Notes: generated from the sequence alone by a model not told the origin. A stretch of 64,000 nt of DNA from Dyadobacter bucti (GCF_005869225.1 NZ_SWFP01000002.1:992001-1056000); one strand, 5' to 3'; positions 44,198 to 53,611 are shown, numbered from the stretch's first letter. Translations and numbers: made by a program.

Positions 44198-47100
44198 TTA
44201 CAATGTGAAATTGATACCAAAAAGCAGCTTGCGGCTGATCGGATATTTGATGCTGGAAAGACCCGGTGTATCCTCGAAAGACATGGACGACTCAGGGTCC
44301 GGACCAGTGAATTTGGTACCTGTCCAGAGGTTATCAGCACTCACGAAAATGTTCGCGCGGGAGAATCCAATGCGTCTGATCGTACTAACCGGTATATCGT
44401 AGGCCAGACGAACGTTACGCAAACGGATAAAGCTGCCATCTTCAAGATAACGGGACGACGACTGGTTGGAATCCTTGTTACCACCTACGATCGGCTTTGG
44501 ATGCGTGGCTATATCACCAGGCTTTTCCCAGCGCGACCATCCTTTTGGCAGCACCATATTGTTGTAGCTTTCGTACAGACCGTCGTTATCGAAATAGAAG
44601 CGGCTTTCATTGTACACCCAGTTGCCCGATACAAAATTGAAAAACGCAGAGAATGTAAACCCTTTGTAATTCAATGTATTGGTAATACCTCCCGTAAATG
44701 TTGGGTTGGTGGATTTGCCTGTAAACTGGCGTGACTGGGCCGTCTGGACGGAACTGTATGAATTGGTCATTTCCTTTGTGACAGTTCCATCGGCATTTGT
44801 CACAAGCTTCTCCCACTGCGGATCTCCGTTTTCAGGATTTACACCTGCCCAGATCGGCAGATTGAATTCGCCCATATCGTGTCCTGCTGCCAGCGGCAAA
44901 CGGTTTCCAGGACGGAATGTAGCTGCGCCTCCACTCAGTTCGAGGATCTTATTGCGATTGAAAGCCATGTTCAGGCTGGTTTCCCAGGTTAGCTGCTTAC
45001 CAGTAAGATTATTGGAAGTCAAACTGAACTCAACACCCCTGTTGCGGACGGAACCCGCGTTTACCCAAACGTAGCTGTACCCGGTAGTGGCTGTCAATGG
45101 TTTCTGATAAAGCAGGTCTTCGGATTTTTTGTTATAAATATCCACTGCGAGATCAATGCGGTTCCACAAACCTATATCGATACCCAGGTTGGAAGACTTG
45201 ATCTTTTCCCAGGTCAGATCAGGATTCCCTTTCTGAAAAGGTGACGCCCCCGGGATACCTGCGTAGCTCGCATCTTGTGAAATGGTATACAGTCCCAGTG
45301 AGGCAAAGTTCGGAATAGCCGCATTTCCCACAGTTCCGTGGCTCAAACGAAGTTTTGCGAAAGTTAACAGCTTATTGTTTTTCAGGAAATTCTCATTGCT
45401 AAGCACCCAGGAAGCTCCGAACTGATAGAAATTGGCGGTTGAATTATTCTTGCCAAATAATGATGAGAATTCATTGACCAGCGATGCCACCAGGAAATAG
45501 CGGTTGTCGTAGTTATAGTCGGCCTGGCCGAGAAACTTGCGGAAAGCAACCTGCTCACTGTACCCGGTTGGTGATACAAGAATGTCCGTTGCTACCGACA
45601 ATACGTCCTGTCCTGCCGGCAAACCTTTCCCTGAAACTGTATTATACTGATTGTAAGAAGTTTCCGCCTCCGCTACGCCGAGCAAAGTCAGGCTATGCTT
45701 TCCAAATTCCTCCGAATAACGTGCGCGGTTCGACGTAAGCAGCCGGTAACTGTTGTTGTTGTTATTATAAAGTTCACCGCCATTCGCGCCGCCCTGTTTG
45801 GTCCGCCGGTCATAGTAAGTAGCACCCGATCCGTTTCCAAACATCGCCCGGTTGTAGCTCGATAACGTTATTTTGTCTGTCAGATCAAAGTCCAGGTTTA
45901 CATCCAGGCTGGTCCTCAGACTCTTCGCCTTGGCAAAATTGTACTGGATCGAATGCAGGAAGTTTTCGCGGTCACGTCCCAGCCAGTTAGGGTACGAGCG
46001 TCCGTCTGTCGGCACTCCGTTTTCGTATGCCGGGTCAAAGGGAAGATTCACATAACCATCATACAAAGTATTGCTGTTCTGATAGTTATCCCTTGTATAC
46101 TGCCCGTTTAAAAGCACTGCACCAGTCAGTCTTTTGGTCAATTGCGATCTCAGGTTGGTACGGAAGTTATATCCTGTCTTGTCGTTTTCGACAACCGTCC
46201 CCTGTTCTTTGTAGTAGTTACCGGAAACATAAAAAGTGGTTTTATCCGATCCTCCGGAAAGAGATATATTATGGTTGTTGACAAATGCGGTACGGAAAGC
46301 TTCATTCCACCAGTTGGTGTTACGTTGCAAAACGGAAGGATCTCTTGGGTAAAAGGTACTCTGAAAATCGTACAGTTCCTGGGCATTCATCATCCGGAAC
46401 TTACCCATAGTAGCCTCCGCAAAACCGAATGTATTGTTCACACTGATCTCTGTCTTGCCAGCCTTCCCCATTTTGGTGTTGACGATGATGACACCATTTG
46501 CTGCACGCGAACCGTACAAACCGGTGGCGGCAACGTCTTTCAGAACGGTAACACTTTCCACGTCAACCGGGTTGTAAGTACCATCAATATTACCATCCAC
46601 CACGTACAAAGGCGAACTTCCTGCCGAAATCGTCCCCGACCCGCGGATCACTACCCTGGCGGCGCTGGTAGGGTCACCCGAGCCGGTGGAAACCACTACG
46701 CCGGGAGCTTTTCCCTGCAGGAGGTTTGGCAGTTCGTTGGAGGTAACATCGCGCAGTTTCTGGCTGCTGATCGTGGACACCGCGCTTGACAGGTACCGTA
46801 CCTTTTTGGCCGAATAACCTACAACCACCACCTCGTCCAAGCCTTTTGCGTCCGATTCCAGGACAACATTCAGGTTCGTGGCCCCATCTACCACCACTTC
46901 TTTGGTAGCGTAGCCGATGAAGCTGAAAATCAGCGTAGTACCTGGTGTCGTCAGGTTGATACTAAATGCTCCGTCCACGTCGGTAGTGGTTCCCTTATTG
47001 GTACCTTTTTCAACGATGCTGACGCCGGGAAGACTTTCTTTCTCGCTGGAAACTACTTTTCCGGTCACCGTGTACTCTAACCGTTTTGATGTACTTTTTA

Positions 47101-47215
47101 CCGTCTTTTTTGCTAACCCGGCAGGCACGGCAGCCAGTGAAGCCGGCAGGCTCACCGAAAGAGAAACCGCCGCAAGCATAGAGAGCCGCAGAAACTGTTT
47201 GTAATGATCTTTCAT
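44198..47215 (-). CDS. SusC/RagA-family TonB-dependent outer-membrane transporter
   Basis: About 1005 residues from ATG 47213-47215 (MKDHYKQFLRLSMLA). Signal peptide, carboxypeptidase-regulatory-like domain (GKVVSSEKESLPGVSIVEKG, LIFSFIGYATKEV), TonB box region LDEVVVVGYS, plug with GVIIVNTKMGKAG, and barrel ending NFTL. There is no STN domain. First gene of a susCD operon with a promoter and operator about 235-265 bases upstream, leaving a long untranslated leader. It differs clearly from the susC gene at 120-3206. Confidence 0.95.
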   Translation of the reverse strand: MKDHYKQFLRLSMLAAVSLSVSLPASLAAVPAGLAKKTVKSTSKRLEYTVTGKVVSSEKESLPGVSIVEKGTNKGTTTDVDGAFSINLTTPGTTLIFSFIGYATKEVVVDGATNLNVVLESDAKGLDEVVVVGYSAKKVRYLSSAVSTISSQKLRDVTSNELPNLLQGKAPGVVVSTGSGDPTSAARVVIRGSGTISAGSSPLYVVDGNIDGTYNPVDVESVTVLKDVAATGLYGSRAANGVIIVNTKMGKAGKTEISVNNTFGFAEATMGKFRMMNAQELYDFQSTFYPRDPSVLQRNTNWWNEAFRTAFVNNHNISLSGGSDKTTFYVSGNYYKEQGTVVENDKTGYNFRTNLRSQLTKRLTGAVLLNGQYTRDNYQNSNTLYDGYVNLPFDPAYENGVPTDGRSYPNWLGRDRENFLHSIQYNFAKAKSLRTSLDVNLDFDLTDKITLSSYNRAMFGNGSGATYYDRRTKQGGANGGELYNNNNNSYRLLTSNRARYSEEFGKHSLTLLGVAEAETSYNQYNTVSGKGLPAGQDVLSVATDILVSPTGYSEQVAFRKFLGQADYNYDNRYFLVASLVNEFSSLFGKNNSTANFYQFGASWVLSNENFLKNNKLLTFAKLRLSHGTVGNAAIPNFASLGLYTISQDASYAGIPGASPFQKGNPDLTWEKIKSSNLGIDIGLWNRIDLAVDIYNKKSEDLLYQKPLTATTGYSYVWVNAGSVRNRGVEFSLTSNNLTGKQLTWETSLNMAFNRNKILELSGGAATFRPGNRLPLAAGHDMGEFNLPIWAGVNPENGDPQWEKLVTNADGTVTKEMTNSYSSVQTAQSRQFTGKSTNPTFTGGITNTLNYKGFTFSAFFNFVSGNWVYNESRFYFDNDGLYESYNNMVLPKGWSRWEKPGDIATHPKPIVGGNKDSNQSSSRYLEDGSFIRLRNVRLAYDIPVSTIRRIGFSRANIFVSADNLWTGTKFTGPDPESSMSFEDTPGLSSIKYPISRKLLFGINFTL

Positions 47216-47633
47216 ATCAGGAACAATGAGTTTGTCGAGCAAAATGCTCGTGATGGTTGGTGATAAGTGAGTAGTGCAATTGAACCCTCGGAGGGAACCA
47301 GGCAGGCGAAACTTGGACTTCTTTTGTTGGTCTTGTTGTACTTCATTAAAACATGGTTAGGTTGACACAAAAATTTCTTAGGAAATAAAAGACTGTTTTG
47401 GAGACAGTTTTATTCCGATCAGTGGTACTCGAATTTTGTGGATATGAACAAATGTAAAAACAAAATGTGTGCGCACACACTCTCAAAACAAAAATTACTG
47501 CGATTTTTTGATTCAGAAGAAAATTTTACTGTTTATGCGGAAAAGGAAACTTAATTGATCTATTTGTCAATTTTGTAGTAGGATCAATAAGCTGTTTACC
47601 GTATCATCAAAAGCAACATCATTTAATTGAAAC
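47216..47633. other. Long leader and promoter region of the second susCD operon
   Basis: No gene is supported. It holds the TACATTTG -7 element (47449-47456 minus strand) and the operator at 47466-47479. The about 225 bases between the inferred start site and the SusC ATG could form RNA structure (for example ACTGT and ACAGT around 47390-47410), or carry a small-RNA target. Confidence 0.45.
47449..47479 (-). promoter_or_regulatory. susCD promoter with LacI-type operator
   Basis: TACATTTG (47449-47456, minus strand) matches TAnnTTTG exactly. Nine bases upstream is TGTGTGCGCACACA (47466-47479), a perfect 14-base palindrome with a central CG, as in LacI/GalR operators. It lies in the promoter spacer, where a bound repressor would block RNA polymerase. 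No LacI-type gene is in the window. Confidence 0.65.
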
Positions 47634-47675
47634 GATAAACAATTATTACACTGGTAATACCAATAATTGTTTATC
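47634..47675 (+). promoter_or_regulatory. Perfect 14-base inverted repeat before the relE-type operon
   Basis: GATAAACAATTATT (47634-47647) is exactly complementary to AATAATTGTTTATC (47662-47675), with a 14-base spacer containing GGTAATACC. It ends 11 bases before the GTG start of the upstream gene. A likely autoregulatory operator; TTTTT directly after it means an attenuator is also possible. Confidence 0.6.
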
Positions 47676-47686
47676 TTTTTAATATT

Positions 47687-48223
47687 GTGAGCCAGGACGG
47701 AATAACAAATACCCTGATCAGAAACCACATGCACACCATCAGTCTAAAACACACATCTTTCTTTAACAGGATCCTTCACCTGCTGATGCTTGTTCCAGGT
47801 ATCAGAAAAACCCTGTCCATACTTGCTATTCACAAAGTCACTAAACTTTACCAGGAATTGTTGGCAGACCTGTCGGCTATCCAGTTTGAAATACATCATA
47901 TCAGCGTGTCAGACGCCACCCGCTTTCGAAAAGAATACGGATGGCTGCTAAGATTACTGAAAGATGTGCTACCATCGGGTACCCCTGTAAAGCCTGCTAA
48001 ACAAGAGCTATTCAGAACACTTTCAGCAGTTATTGACAAACTTGGCGAAAATACCTTCCTGATGAACATCATAGTTAATGGGGAACTGGAGCCGGATGAC
48101 CAGCTTCATGAACTACTGGAAGATTACCGGGACGGCCTGCTTGTCCGGCAAAGAAAAACGGAGCAGTATGTTCCCTGGAAAGACATCAAAGCAAAACTTG
48201 ACGCTAAGCATAACCTGTCCTGA
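47687..48223 (+). CDS. Unusual long antitoxin-like partner of the RelE protein
   Basis: 178 residues from GTG 47687, or 164 from ATG 47729. Residues about 30-140 form a helical region not recognised (ILAIHKVTKLYQELLADLSA, FRTLSAVIDKLGENTF). The last 35 residues, LLEDYRDGLLVRQRKTEQ and VPWKDIKAKLDA, look like the toxin-binding tail of RelB/Phd-type antitoxins. The stop overlaps the start of the RelE gene (TGATG), the normal arrangement of such pairs. Classical partners have 70-90 residues, so this one is about twice as long. No clear DNA-binding fold was recognised. Confidence 0.65.
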   Translation: MSQDGITNTLIRNHMHTISLKHTSFFNRILHLLMLVPGIRKTLSILAIHKVTKLYQELLADLSAIQFEIHHISVSDATRFRKEYGWLLRLLKDVLPSGTPVKPAKQELFRTLSAVIDKLGENTFLMNIIVNGELEPDDQLHELLEDYRDGLLVRQRKTEQYVPWKDIKAKLDAKHNLS

Positions 48224-48477
48224 TGTACACGGTTATTTTGAGCTATACCGCAGAAAAGTTCTTGAAAGGACTTTCCGGGAGGAACTACAACCTTGTTTCA
48301 ACAGCCATCTCCTCCCTTTCGAGGGACCCATACCAACCCGGTACAAAAAAGCTGAAAGGATATCATGGAATTTTCCGGATCCGGGCTGGCAACTATCGCA
48401 TACTCTATACGGTAGATGGTTCGAACCTCATTGTTGAGGTAGATGAAATCGGTCATCGCAAAGATATTTATGACTGA
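48223..48477 (+). CDS. RelE/ParE-family toxin
   Basis: 84 residues of the RelE fold: ILSYTAEKFLKGLSGRNY at the start, SLSRDPYQPGTKKLKGYHG in the middle, and FRIRAGNYRILYTVDGSN with the Arg residues used for mRNA binding and cleavage, ending VDEIGHRKDIYD. RelE members cut mRNA in the ribosomal A site, while ParE members poison gyrase; the FRIR...YRI basic strand favours RelE. ATG overlaps the stop of the preceding gene by one base. Confidence 0.9.
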   Translation: MYTVILSYTAEKFLKGLSGRNYNLVSTAISSLSRDPYQPGTKKLKGYHGIFRIRAGNYRILYTVDGSNLIVEVDEIGHRKDIYD

Positions 48478-48593
48478 AGAATCCGGACCAACGAACAGCT
48501 GACGAAATAATTTACGGCATCACCAATTGATCCGATTCCCTTCCTTTGGCGTATATATAGCACACGATTGTGGTAATTGTGACAGTGATACTA

Positions 48594-48998
48594 ATGGTTC
48601 GTCGCCTGATTGCTTCTTTACTTTTGATTAACTATCTCTGGCTGGCTGGCATAGGATGCATCAGCAGGCCCGAGGAAAATCCTTATGTACTGAAAATCGA
48701 AAAAAGTTACGGCGAAAATCATCGGTACGAAGCGTGCAGATATATGCGTATGGATGGTCTCGAATCTTTGATGCAGGAAGTTTTAGCCAGTCATTTTGTC
48801 AATTCTCCTGACGAGGGCAGCCATTTGGATATAACCGTTACCACTGCCATCGATTCCCACTTCGCCCCCGACTACCTCCTTTTTGATACCGTTTCGTTAT
48901 TTAATAGCCGGAATTTCTCTTGTAACCTCAAAGAAATCCCGCTCTCCGAAATCTCTTTCTCGATATTTTCTCCCCCGAAGCAGTCAGTGATTGTTTAA
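48594..48998 (+). CDS. Hypothetical protein with signal anchor
   Basis: 134 residues from ATG 48594 (MVRRLIASLLLINYLW); upstream in-frame ATG at 48570 gives a worse signal. Cys in LAGIGC could be lipidated. The mature part has acidic and aromatic residues (YRYEACRYMRMDG-like, EVLASHF) and ends FSIFSPPKQSVIV. No family recognised. It is followed after 228 bases by the DUF4198 gene on the same strand. Confidence 0.55.
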   Translation: MVRRLIASLLLINYLWLAGIGCISRPEENPYVLKIEKSYGENHRYEACRYMRMDGLESLMQEVLASHFVNSPDEGSHLDITVTTAIDSHFAPDYLLFDTVSLFNSRNFSCNLKEIPLSEISFSIFSPPKQSVIV

Positions 48999-49226
48999 AT
49001 TCCCGATTTTTCTTTCCGGCATCCGGAAAGATGCCTGACTCTTTTCCCAATCTTTCCTGGACTGGGTTATGATCACATAGAAATCCATCACAGAACATTT
49101 GCAACTGCTAAATGACCACAGTTACTTTACTGTCAGCTTGCGTCCCGTGCCAGTCCGATCAATTTCCAAGTCGGGATCGGCTATCTTATTTTTTGAGTTT
49201 TAAAGCATTTTTGACAATTATTCACC

Positions 49227-50033
49227 ATGATGAAAATTAAAAAACCCTTCGTAGTCATCAGTTTATTATTGCTCACCACCTTGTGCTACGCACATGAATT
49301 CTGGCTGGAACCGCTCCGGTTTATCCTGAAAGAAAATGAAAAGGTGACCGTCAATCTTATGGTTGGGGAAGACTACTCGGGAGAACATTCCAATGGTTTG
49401 AAATACAAGATTACAAAACTGGACCATTATGCCGGGACCACCAAGACCGACATCCGTAAAACTGTGTACGGAGATAGTCTGAGCCAGTTCGAAATCGCGT
49501 TTGCAAAGGCCGGAAATCATCTCATTGCGTTCAATAACACCAGCAAATTTATAGAATTGGAAAGTGCGATGTTCAATGAATACCTGCGCACAGAAGGGTT
49601 GGACAACGTCGCCGGGCTACGCTTGCAAAAAGGTGATACATTAAAAGCAGGAAGGGAATTATACCAGCGCTGCGTTAAAACGCTGGTACAGGTAGGAGGC
49701 AAAAATGACCAGACTTTCGCGATCAACACGGGAATGATGCTTGAGATTATTCCTGCTGGCAACCCTTACCTTGCGAAAGAAAATACGCCGGTAACATTCC
49801 AAATCCTGTTCCGGCAAAAGCCGGTCAAAAATAGCCTGGTACTGGCATGGCATGTACAAAACGGGAAGGCGACGCACACAAAACTAAGAAGCAATGCATC
49901 GGGAGAGGTGACGTTTCCTGTCAGCAGAAACGGCAAATGGATGATCAGCACCGTGCACATGACGCCCCACACAAACAGTACCGAAGCCGAGTGGCAAAGC
50001 TACTGGGGCAGCTATACTTTCGGGTTTTATTAA
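49227..50033 (+). CDS. DUF4198-family periplasmic protein
   Basis: 268 residues with a signal peptide (ends LCYAHEFW). HEFWLEP at the mature N-terminus and the final WQSYWGSYTFGFY are the conserved ends of DUF4198, a two-domain Ig-like family related to the periplasmic part of nickel and cobalt uptake systems. Here there is no nickel transporter in view, so the metal role is open; a His at the first mature positions could bind metal. Terminated by a clear hairpin. Confidence 0.88.
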   Translation: MMKIKKPFVVISLLLLTTLCYAHEFWLEPLRFILKENEKVTVNLMVGEDYSGEHSNGLKYKITKLDHYAGTTKTDIRKTVYGDSLSQFEIAFAKAGNHLIAFNNTSKFIELESAMFNEYLRTEGLDNVAGLRLQKGDTLKAGRELYQRCVKTLVQVGGKNDQTFAINTGMMLEIIPAGNPYLAKENTPVTFQILFRQKPVKNSLVLAWHVQNGKATHTKLRSNASGEVTFPVSRNGKWMISTVHMTPHTNSTEAEWQSYWGSYTFGFY

Positions 50034-50105
50034 TGACCGGTCCAACAGGAAATAAGATGTAAAAATCTCCAGAATATTAGTTTGCAAAAGGTAGAAGTAA
50101 TATTC

Positions 50106-50140
50106 ACACCCTCTTCCGTTATTCAGGAGAGGGTGTTTTG
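50106..50140 (+). terminator. Terminator after the DUF4198 gene
   Basis: ACACCCTCT (50106-50114) pairs with AGAGGGTGT (50128-50136), extended by CC/GG past a bulge, followed by TTTGTTT. Confidence 0.85.
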
Positions 50141-50200
50141 TTTACAGAGTTTAAGAACGTGTTCACACTCGACAGTAACCGATAATTTCGATATAAAATG

Positions 50201-50644
50201 TCAGCGGCTAATCGGCGCGCTTATATAATTATTTGTCAGGTCAAAGAAACTTTCGGTCCCGAGACCGTAGAAAATAACCTTCCCCTCTGATGTGCGGATG
50301 TAGCCGAATTCCTTAAATGGAAGAACCTTTATCGGCAATTTCAGTGCCTTAAAAGTTTCACCGAACTCAATAATATCTGCAATACGCCTCACGTCGGGAT
50401 CTTTGGCTAGCGCATTGATATTTCCCAGATTGTTTTCCAGATACTCCTTCACGTACAGATTTCCTTTGTCATATTTTACAACCGTGCCATTGCTGAGGGT
50501 ATAACCGCCCCGGTGATAAATGGACGTATCCTGAAATACCGGGTACACAGCGGCAATTCTGTCCGGCCGCAAACGGCTATGCCTGGCACACGAAACAAAT
50601 CCTATGGCGAGGCCTGCCAATAATACTTTGAGGTAGCTGGTCAT
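50201..50644 (-). CDS. Hypothetical lipoprotein
   Basis: 147 residues from ATG 50642-50644 (MTSYLKVLLAG). Lipobox AIGFVSC with Cys at about 17. The mature part has alternating strands (YTLSNGTVVKYDKGNLYVKE, IKVLPFKEFGYIRTSEGKVI). No family recognised. Divergent from the ankyrin gene by about 140 bases and convergent with the DUF4198 terminator. Confidence 0.6.
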   Translation of the reverse strand: MTSYLKVLLAGLAIGFVSCARHSRLRPDRIAAVYPVFQDTSIYHRGGYTLSNGTVVKYDKGNLYVKEYLENNLGNINALAKDPDVRRIADIIEFGETFKALKLPIKVLPFKEFGYIRTSEGKVIFYGLGTESFFDLTNNYISAPISR

Positions 50645-50781
50645 TTTTCTAAGCCACAAACTTTTTTTTAAAAACGATTCCGGTCACGAAACCTATATCT
50701 CACTTTCATCTTGTATGAGACCCGGACCCGTCAACTGCTGGCATAAAGTTATTAGGATGGATTCAGCATATTCAACAAAAA

Positions 50782-51264
50782 ATGGAAAACTACAATCATG
50801 TGATCATTCACGCCGCCCGGCTCGGCAACGTCCCGGTACTTCAGGAACTGATCGACTTAAATACAGACGTCAATGCCGTTGATGAAAAAGGTTACACGCC
50901 GCTGATCATTGCCTGTTATAACAATCGTTTTGAGGCTGCAAAATTGCTGCTTGAGTCAGGAGCTGATGTTAACGCCAGTGACCTTGGCGGCAATACTGCT
51001 TTAATGGGTGCCAGCTTCAAGGGCTACGCAGACATTGCGACGCTTCTCATCGACAACGGCGCCGACCTGAATATACAGCACGGAAATGGGGGAACTGCCC
51101 TCATGTTCGCTGCCATGTTCGGACGAAATGAGCTGGTGAGGTTGCTAAAAAATCGGGGTGCCGATCAAGATATTGTCGATGTGAGAGGGCTGTCCGTGAC
51201 GGATCTGGCGATACAGCAAGGGAATATGGAGGCGGTTGAAATTCTGACGGTCGAACATCAATGA
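50782..51264 (+). CDS. Ankyrin-repeat protein
   Basis: 160 residues, no signal peptide, about four and a half ankyrin repeats (GYTPLIIACYNNRFEAAKLL, GNTALMGASFKGYADIATLL and GTALMFAAMFGRNELVRLL are repeats 2-4). In Pseudomonas the ankyrin protein AnkB lies beside catalase katB and is needed for full catalase activity. Here the gene converges on the HPII-type catalase, which suggests a similar partnership; that is inference. A hairpin starts directly after the stop. Confidence 0.9.
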   Translation: MENYNHVIIHAARLGNVPVLQELIDLNTDVNAVDEKGYTPLIIACYNNRFEAAKLLLESGADVNASDLGGNTALMGASFKGYADIATLLIDNGADLNIQHGNGGTALMFAAMFGRNELVRLLKNRGADQDIVDVRGLSVTDLAIQQGNMEAVEILTVEHQ

Positions 51265-51309
51265 AAAGCAAGCATTATCCTCTTCACTCAGGAAGACAAT
51301 GCTTGCTTT
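51265..51309 (+). terminator. Hairpin after the ankyrin gene
   Basis: AAAGCAAGCATT (51265-51276) and AATGCTTGCTTT (51298-51309) are perfectly complementary; the 21-base loop contains a further TCCT/AGGA pair. No T-run follows directly. Confidence 0.7.
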
Positions 51310-51334
51310 CAACTTCTTAAAAAAAGCGCTGAAA

Positions 51335-51364
51335 GGACAAGGAAGGTTAGTCCCTCCCTTGTCC
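51335..51364 (-). terminator. Terminator of the catalase operon
   Basis: GGACAAGGAAGG (51335-51346) and CCTCCCTTGTCC (51353-51364) pair with one mismatch. On the minus strand a TTTTTTT run follows about ten bases later. Confidence 0.65.
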
Positions 51365-51399
51365 CTGAACGCAGCCCAATCGGGGCGGCAAAACGCTAC

Positions 51400-53586
51400 C
51401 TATGCAGGGATTTTCCTGGATTTCTCCCGCTCCCAGAACCTGTGCTGCGCGATGGCCAATACAAATTGCCTGGCGAGTTTTTCCGCGTCATCACTCACAA
51501 CGATCCCTTCTTTAATCACCGTTTCATCTGAAAAATCAGCAGGGATCTTCTTGGCAAAATAGGTCCCTTCCAGTACCTGCATAGCTGATGCATCTGCTGC
51601 AACTGCTTTGCAATGTCTGAAAGCCTCGTTCAGAAAATGGACGGCATCAGCATCAGCCTCAATAGTGGCAACACTATTCGTCCCTCCCGGTACATACACC
51701 GCATCGAAAAGCACGGAAGCTGCTGTTAGAAAACTCTGGTCAACCGGAATCTGCACATCACTTTCAGATATAATATAGCTGCGCCTCGGGGCGATAATTT
51801 CTACGACCGCACCCTCGGATTCCAGGACATTTTTTACCGCCAGCAATGATTTTTCATCCACGCCGTCTGCCGCCAGAAAAGCGATCTTTCTGGTTGCGAT
51901 GCTTTCTTTCGGAGTGTTGGCCATACTCAGCGCCGCTGAAGAAGTCAACGAAGATTCGACAATCAGCGAATCATAATCTGCCGGATCGCCGTCCGCAGGT
52001 ATGCTGTGATTGACAGGCAGTTCCGGGTCTTGGGGCACCGGTATACGAAGTGCGAAAGAAACTTCCGCGGCCAGATTCTTATCGATCATAGAAAGAATAC
52101 CCAGCATCCTCTCGCGGATCGATACGGCTTTTACTTTTCCAAGCTCAAAGCTCAATGCATCCACAATGTGGTTTTTCTCGGGATCAGACTGGCTGTTGAA
52201 AAACAGCCTCGCCTGGCTGAAATGATCAAAGAAACTTTTGCTGCGTGCTCTCACCTTCCTCGCATCCACGCGTTCCGGGTAAGAGGTAAAACCGCCTTCC
52301 GACGCTTTGGCCTGGAGTGGATATCCACCACCAAGGGTATTGGGCCCGTAGCTGGACTTCCCTTTGTTGATAGTCTGGCGCATGTGCCCGTCACGCTGGT
52401 TGTTGTGCACGGGAACAATAGGCCTGTTGATAGGAATTTCCTGAAAATTAGGCCCGCCCAACCGTGATAACTGCGTATCGGTATAAGAAAAGAGTCGTCC
52501 CTGCAAAAGAGGATCATTTGTAAAATCAATACCTGGTACCAGATGCCCGAGGTGGAAGGCCACCTGTTCGGTTTCAGCAAAAAAGTTATCCGGATTGCGG
52601 TTTAAAGTCAATTTCCCGATTCTCTGTACGGGAACCAGTTCTTCCGGTATCAGTTTGGTGGGGTCCAAAAGATCAAATTCAAACTTGAACTCATCCTCTT
52701 CGGCAACAATCTGCACACCGAGTTCCCATTCCGGGAAATTACCGCTTTCGATCGCATCCCATAAATCCCGGCGGTGAAAATCAGGATCTTTTCCTGAAAT
52801 TTTTTGCGCTTCATCCCAGGCTACCGCATGTACGCCCAGCAATGGTTTCCAATGGAATTTCACAAAACTGGAGACACCTTCCGCGTTGACAAACCTGAAC
52901 GTGTGGACACCAAATCCTTCCATCATCCGGTAGCTGCGGGGAAGCGCACGGTCGCTCATCGCCCACATGATCATGTGCGCCGACTCGGGCATCAGGGAAA
53001 TAAAATCCCAGAACGTATCATGGGCCGATGCCGCCTGCGGCATCTCATTGTCGGGTTCCGGTTTTACGGCATGAACCAGATCAGGGAATTTAATCGCATC
53101 CTGAATAAAGAATACGGGCATATTATTTCCCACTAAGTCAAAATTGCCTTCCTGGGTGTAAAACTTGACTGCAAAACCTCTTACATCCCTGGCCAGGTCT
53201 GTTGAACCGCGCGAACCCGCCACGGTTGAAAAGCGCACAAAGACAGGTGTTTCTATCGAAGTGTCGTTTAAAAATCCAGCTTTTGTAAGCTCGGCCATCG
53301 GCTTGTAAACCTTAAAAACGCCATGTGCTGCCGACCCGCGCGCGTGTACAATCCGCTCAGGAATGCGCTCATGGTCGAAATGCGTGATCTTTTCACGCAG
53401 CATAAAGTCTTCCAGCAGCGTTGCGCCGCGCTCCCCTGCCTTTAAAGAATTCTGGTCATCGTTGATGCGCAGCCCTGTATTGGTATTCATAAATTCCCCT
53501 GATGCGTCCGCGGTATGCGGGGCAAGGTTCTCCGTTTTATCATTGCCGGGCTGTGCCGGCACATTCGAATCTTTTTTGGTTGCCAT
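51400..53586 (-). CDS. katE: Large-subunit monofunctional catalase (HPII/KatE type)
   Basis: 728 residues, the large-subunit class. The heme domain has the distal His in FDHERIPERIVHARG, the Asn in VGNNMPVFFIQDAIKFPDLV, and the proximal Tyr in RLFSYTDTQLSRLGG. The C-terminal 150 residues are a class I glutamine amidotransferase-like (DJ-1/PfpI) domain (KIAFLAADGVDE, VYVPGGTNSV, ADASAMQVL) that stabilises the tetramer. Converts hydrogen peroxide to water and oxygen in the cytoplasm. It follows the YciF-like gene by 25 bases on the same strand. Confidence 0.97.
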   Translation of the reverse strand: MATKKDSNVPAQPGNDKTENLAPHTADASGEFMNTNTGLRINDDQNSLKAGERGATLLEDFMLREKITHFDHERIPERIVHARGSAAHGVFKVYKPMAELTKAGFLNDTSIETPVFVRFSTVAGSRGSTDLARDVRGFAVKFYTQEGNFDLVGNNMPVFFIQDAIKFPDLVHAVKPEPDNEMPQAASAHDTFWDFISLMPESAHMIMWAMSDRALPRSYRMMEGFGVHTFRFVNAEGVSSFVKFHWKPLLGVHAVAWDEAQKISGKDPDFHRRDLWDAIESGNFPEWELGVQIVAEEDEFKFEFDLLDPTKLIPEELVPVQRIGKLTLNRNPDNFFAETEQVAFHLGHLVPGIDFTNDPLLQGRLFSYTDTQLSRLGGPNFQEIPINRPIVPVHNNQRDGHMRQTINKGKSSYGPNTLGGGYPLQAKASEGGFTSYPERVDARKVRARSKSFFDHFSQARLFFNSQSDPEKNHIVDALSFELGKVKAVSIRERMLGILSMIDKNLAAEVSFALRIPVPQDPELPVNHSIPADGDPADYDSLIVESSLTSSAALSMANTPKESIATRKIAFLAADGVDEKSLLAVKNVLESEGAVVEIIAPRRSYIISESDVQIPVDQSFLTAASVLFDAVYVPGGTNSVATIEADADAVHFLNEAFRHCKAVAADASAMQVLEGTYFAKKIPADFSDETVIKEGIVVSDDAEKLARQFVLAIAQHRFWEREKSRKIPA

Positions 53587-53611
53587 AGTAATTGTTAGTT
53601 GGTAATTGGGG

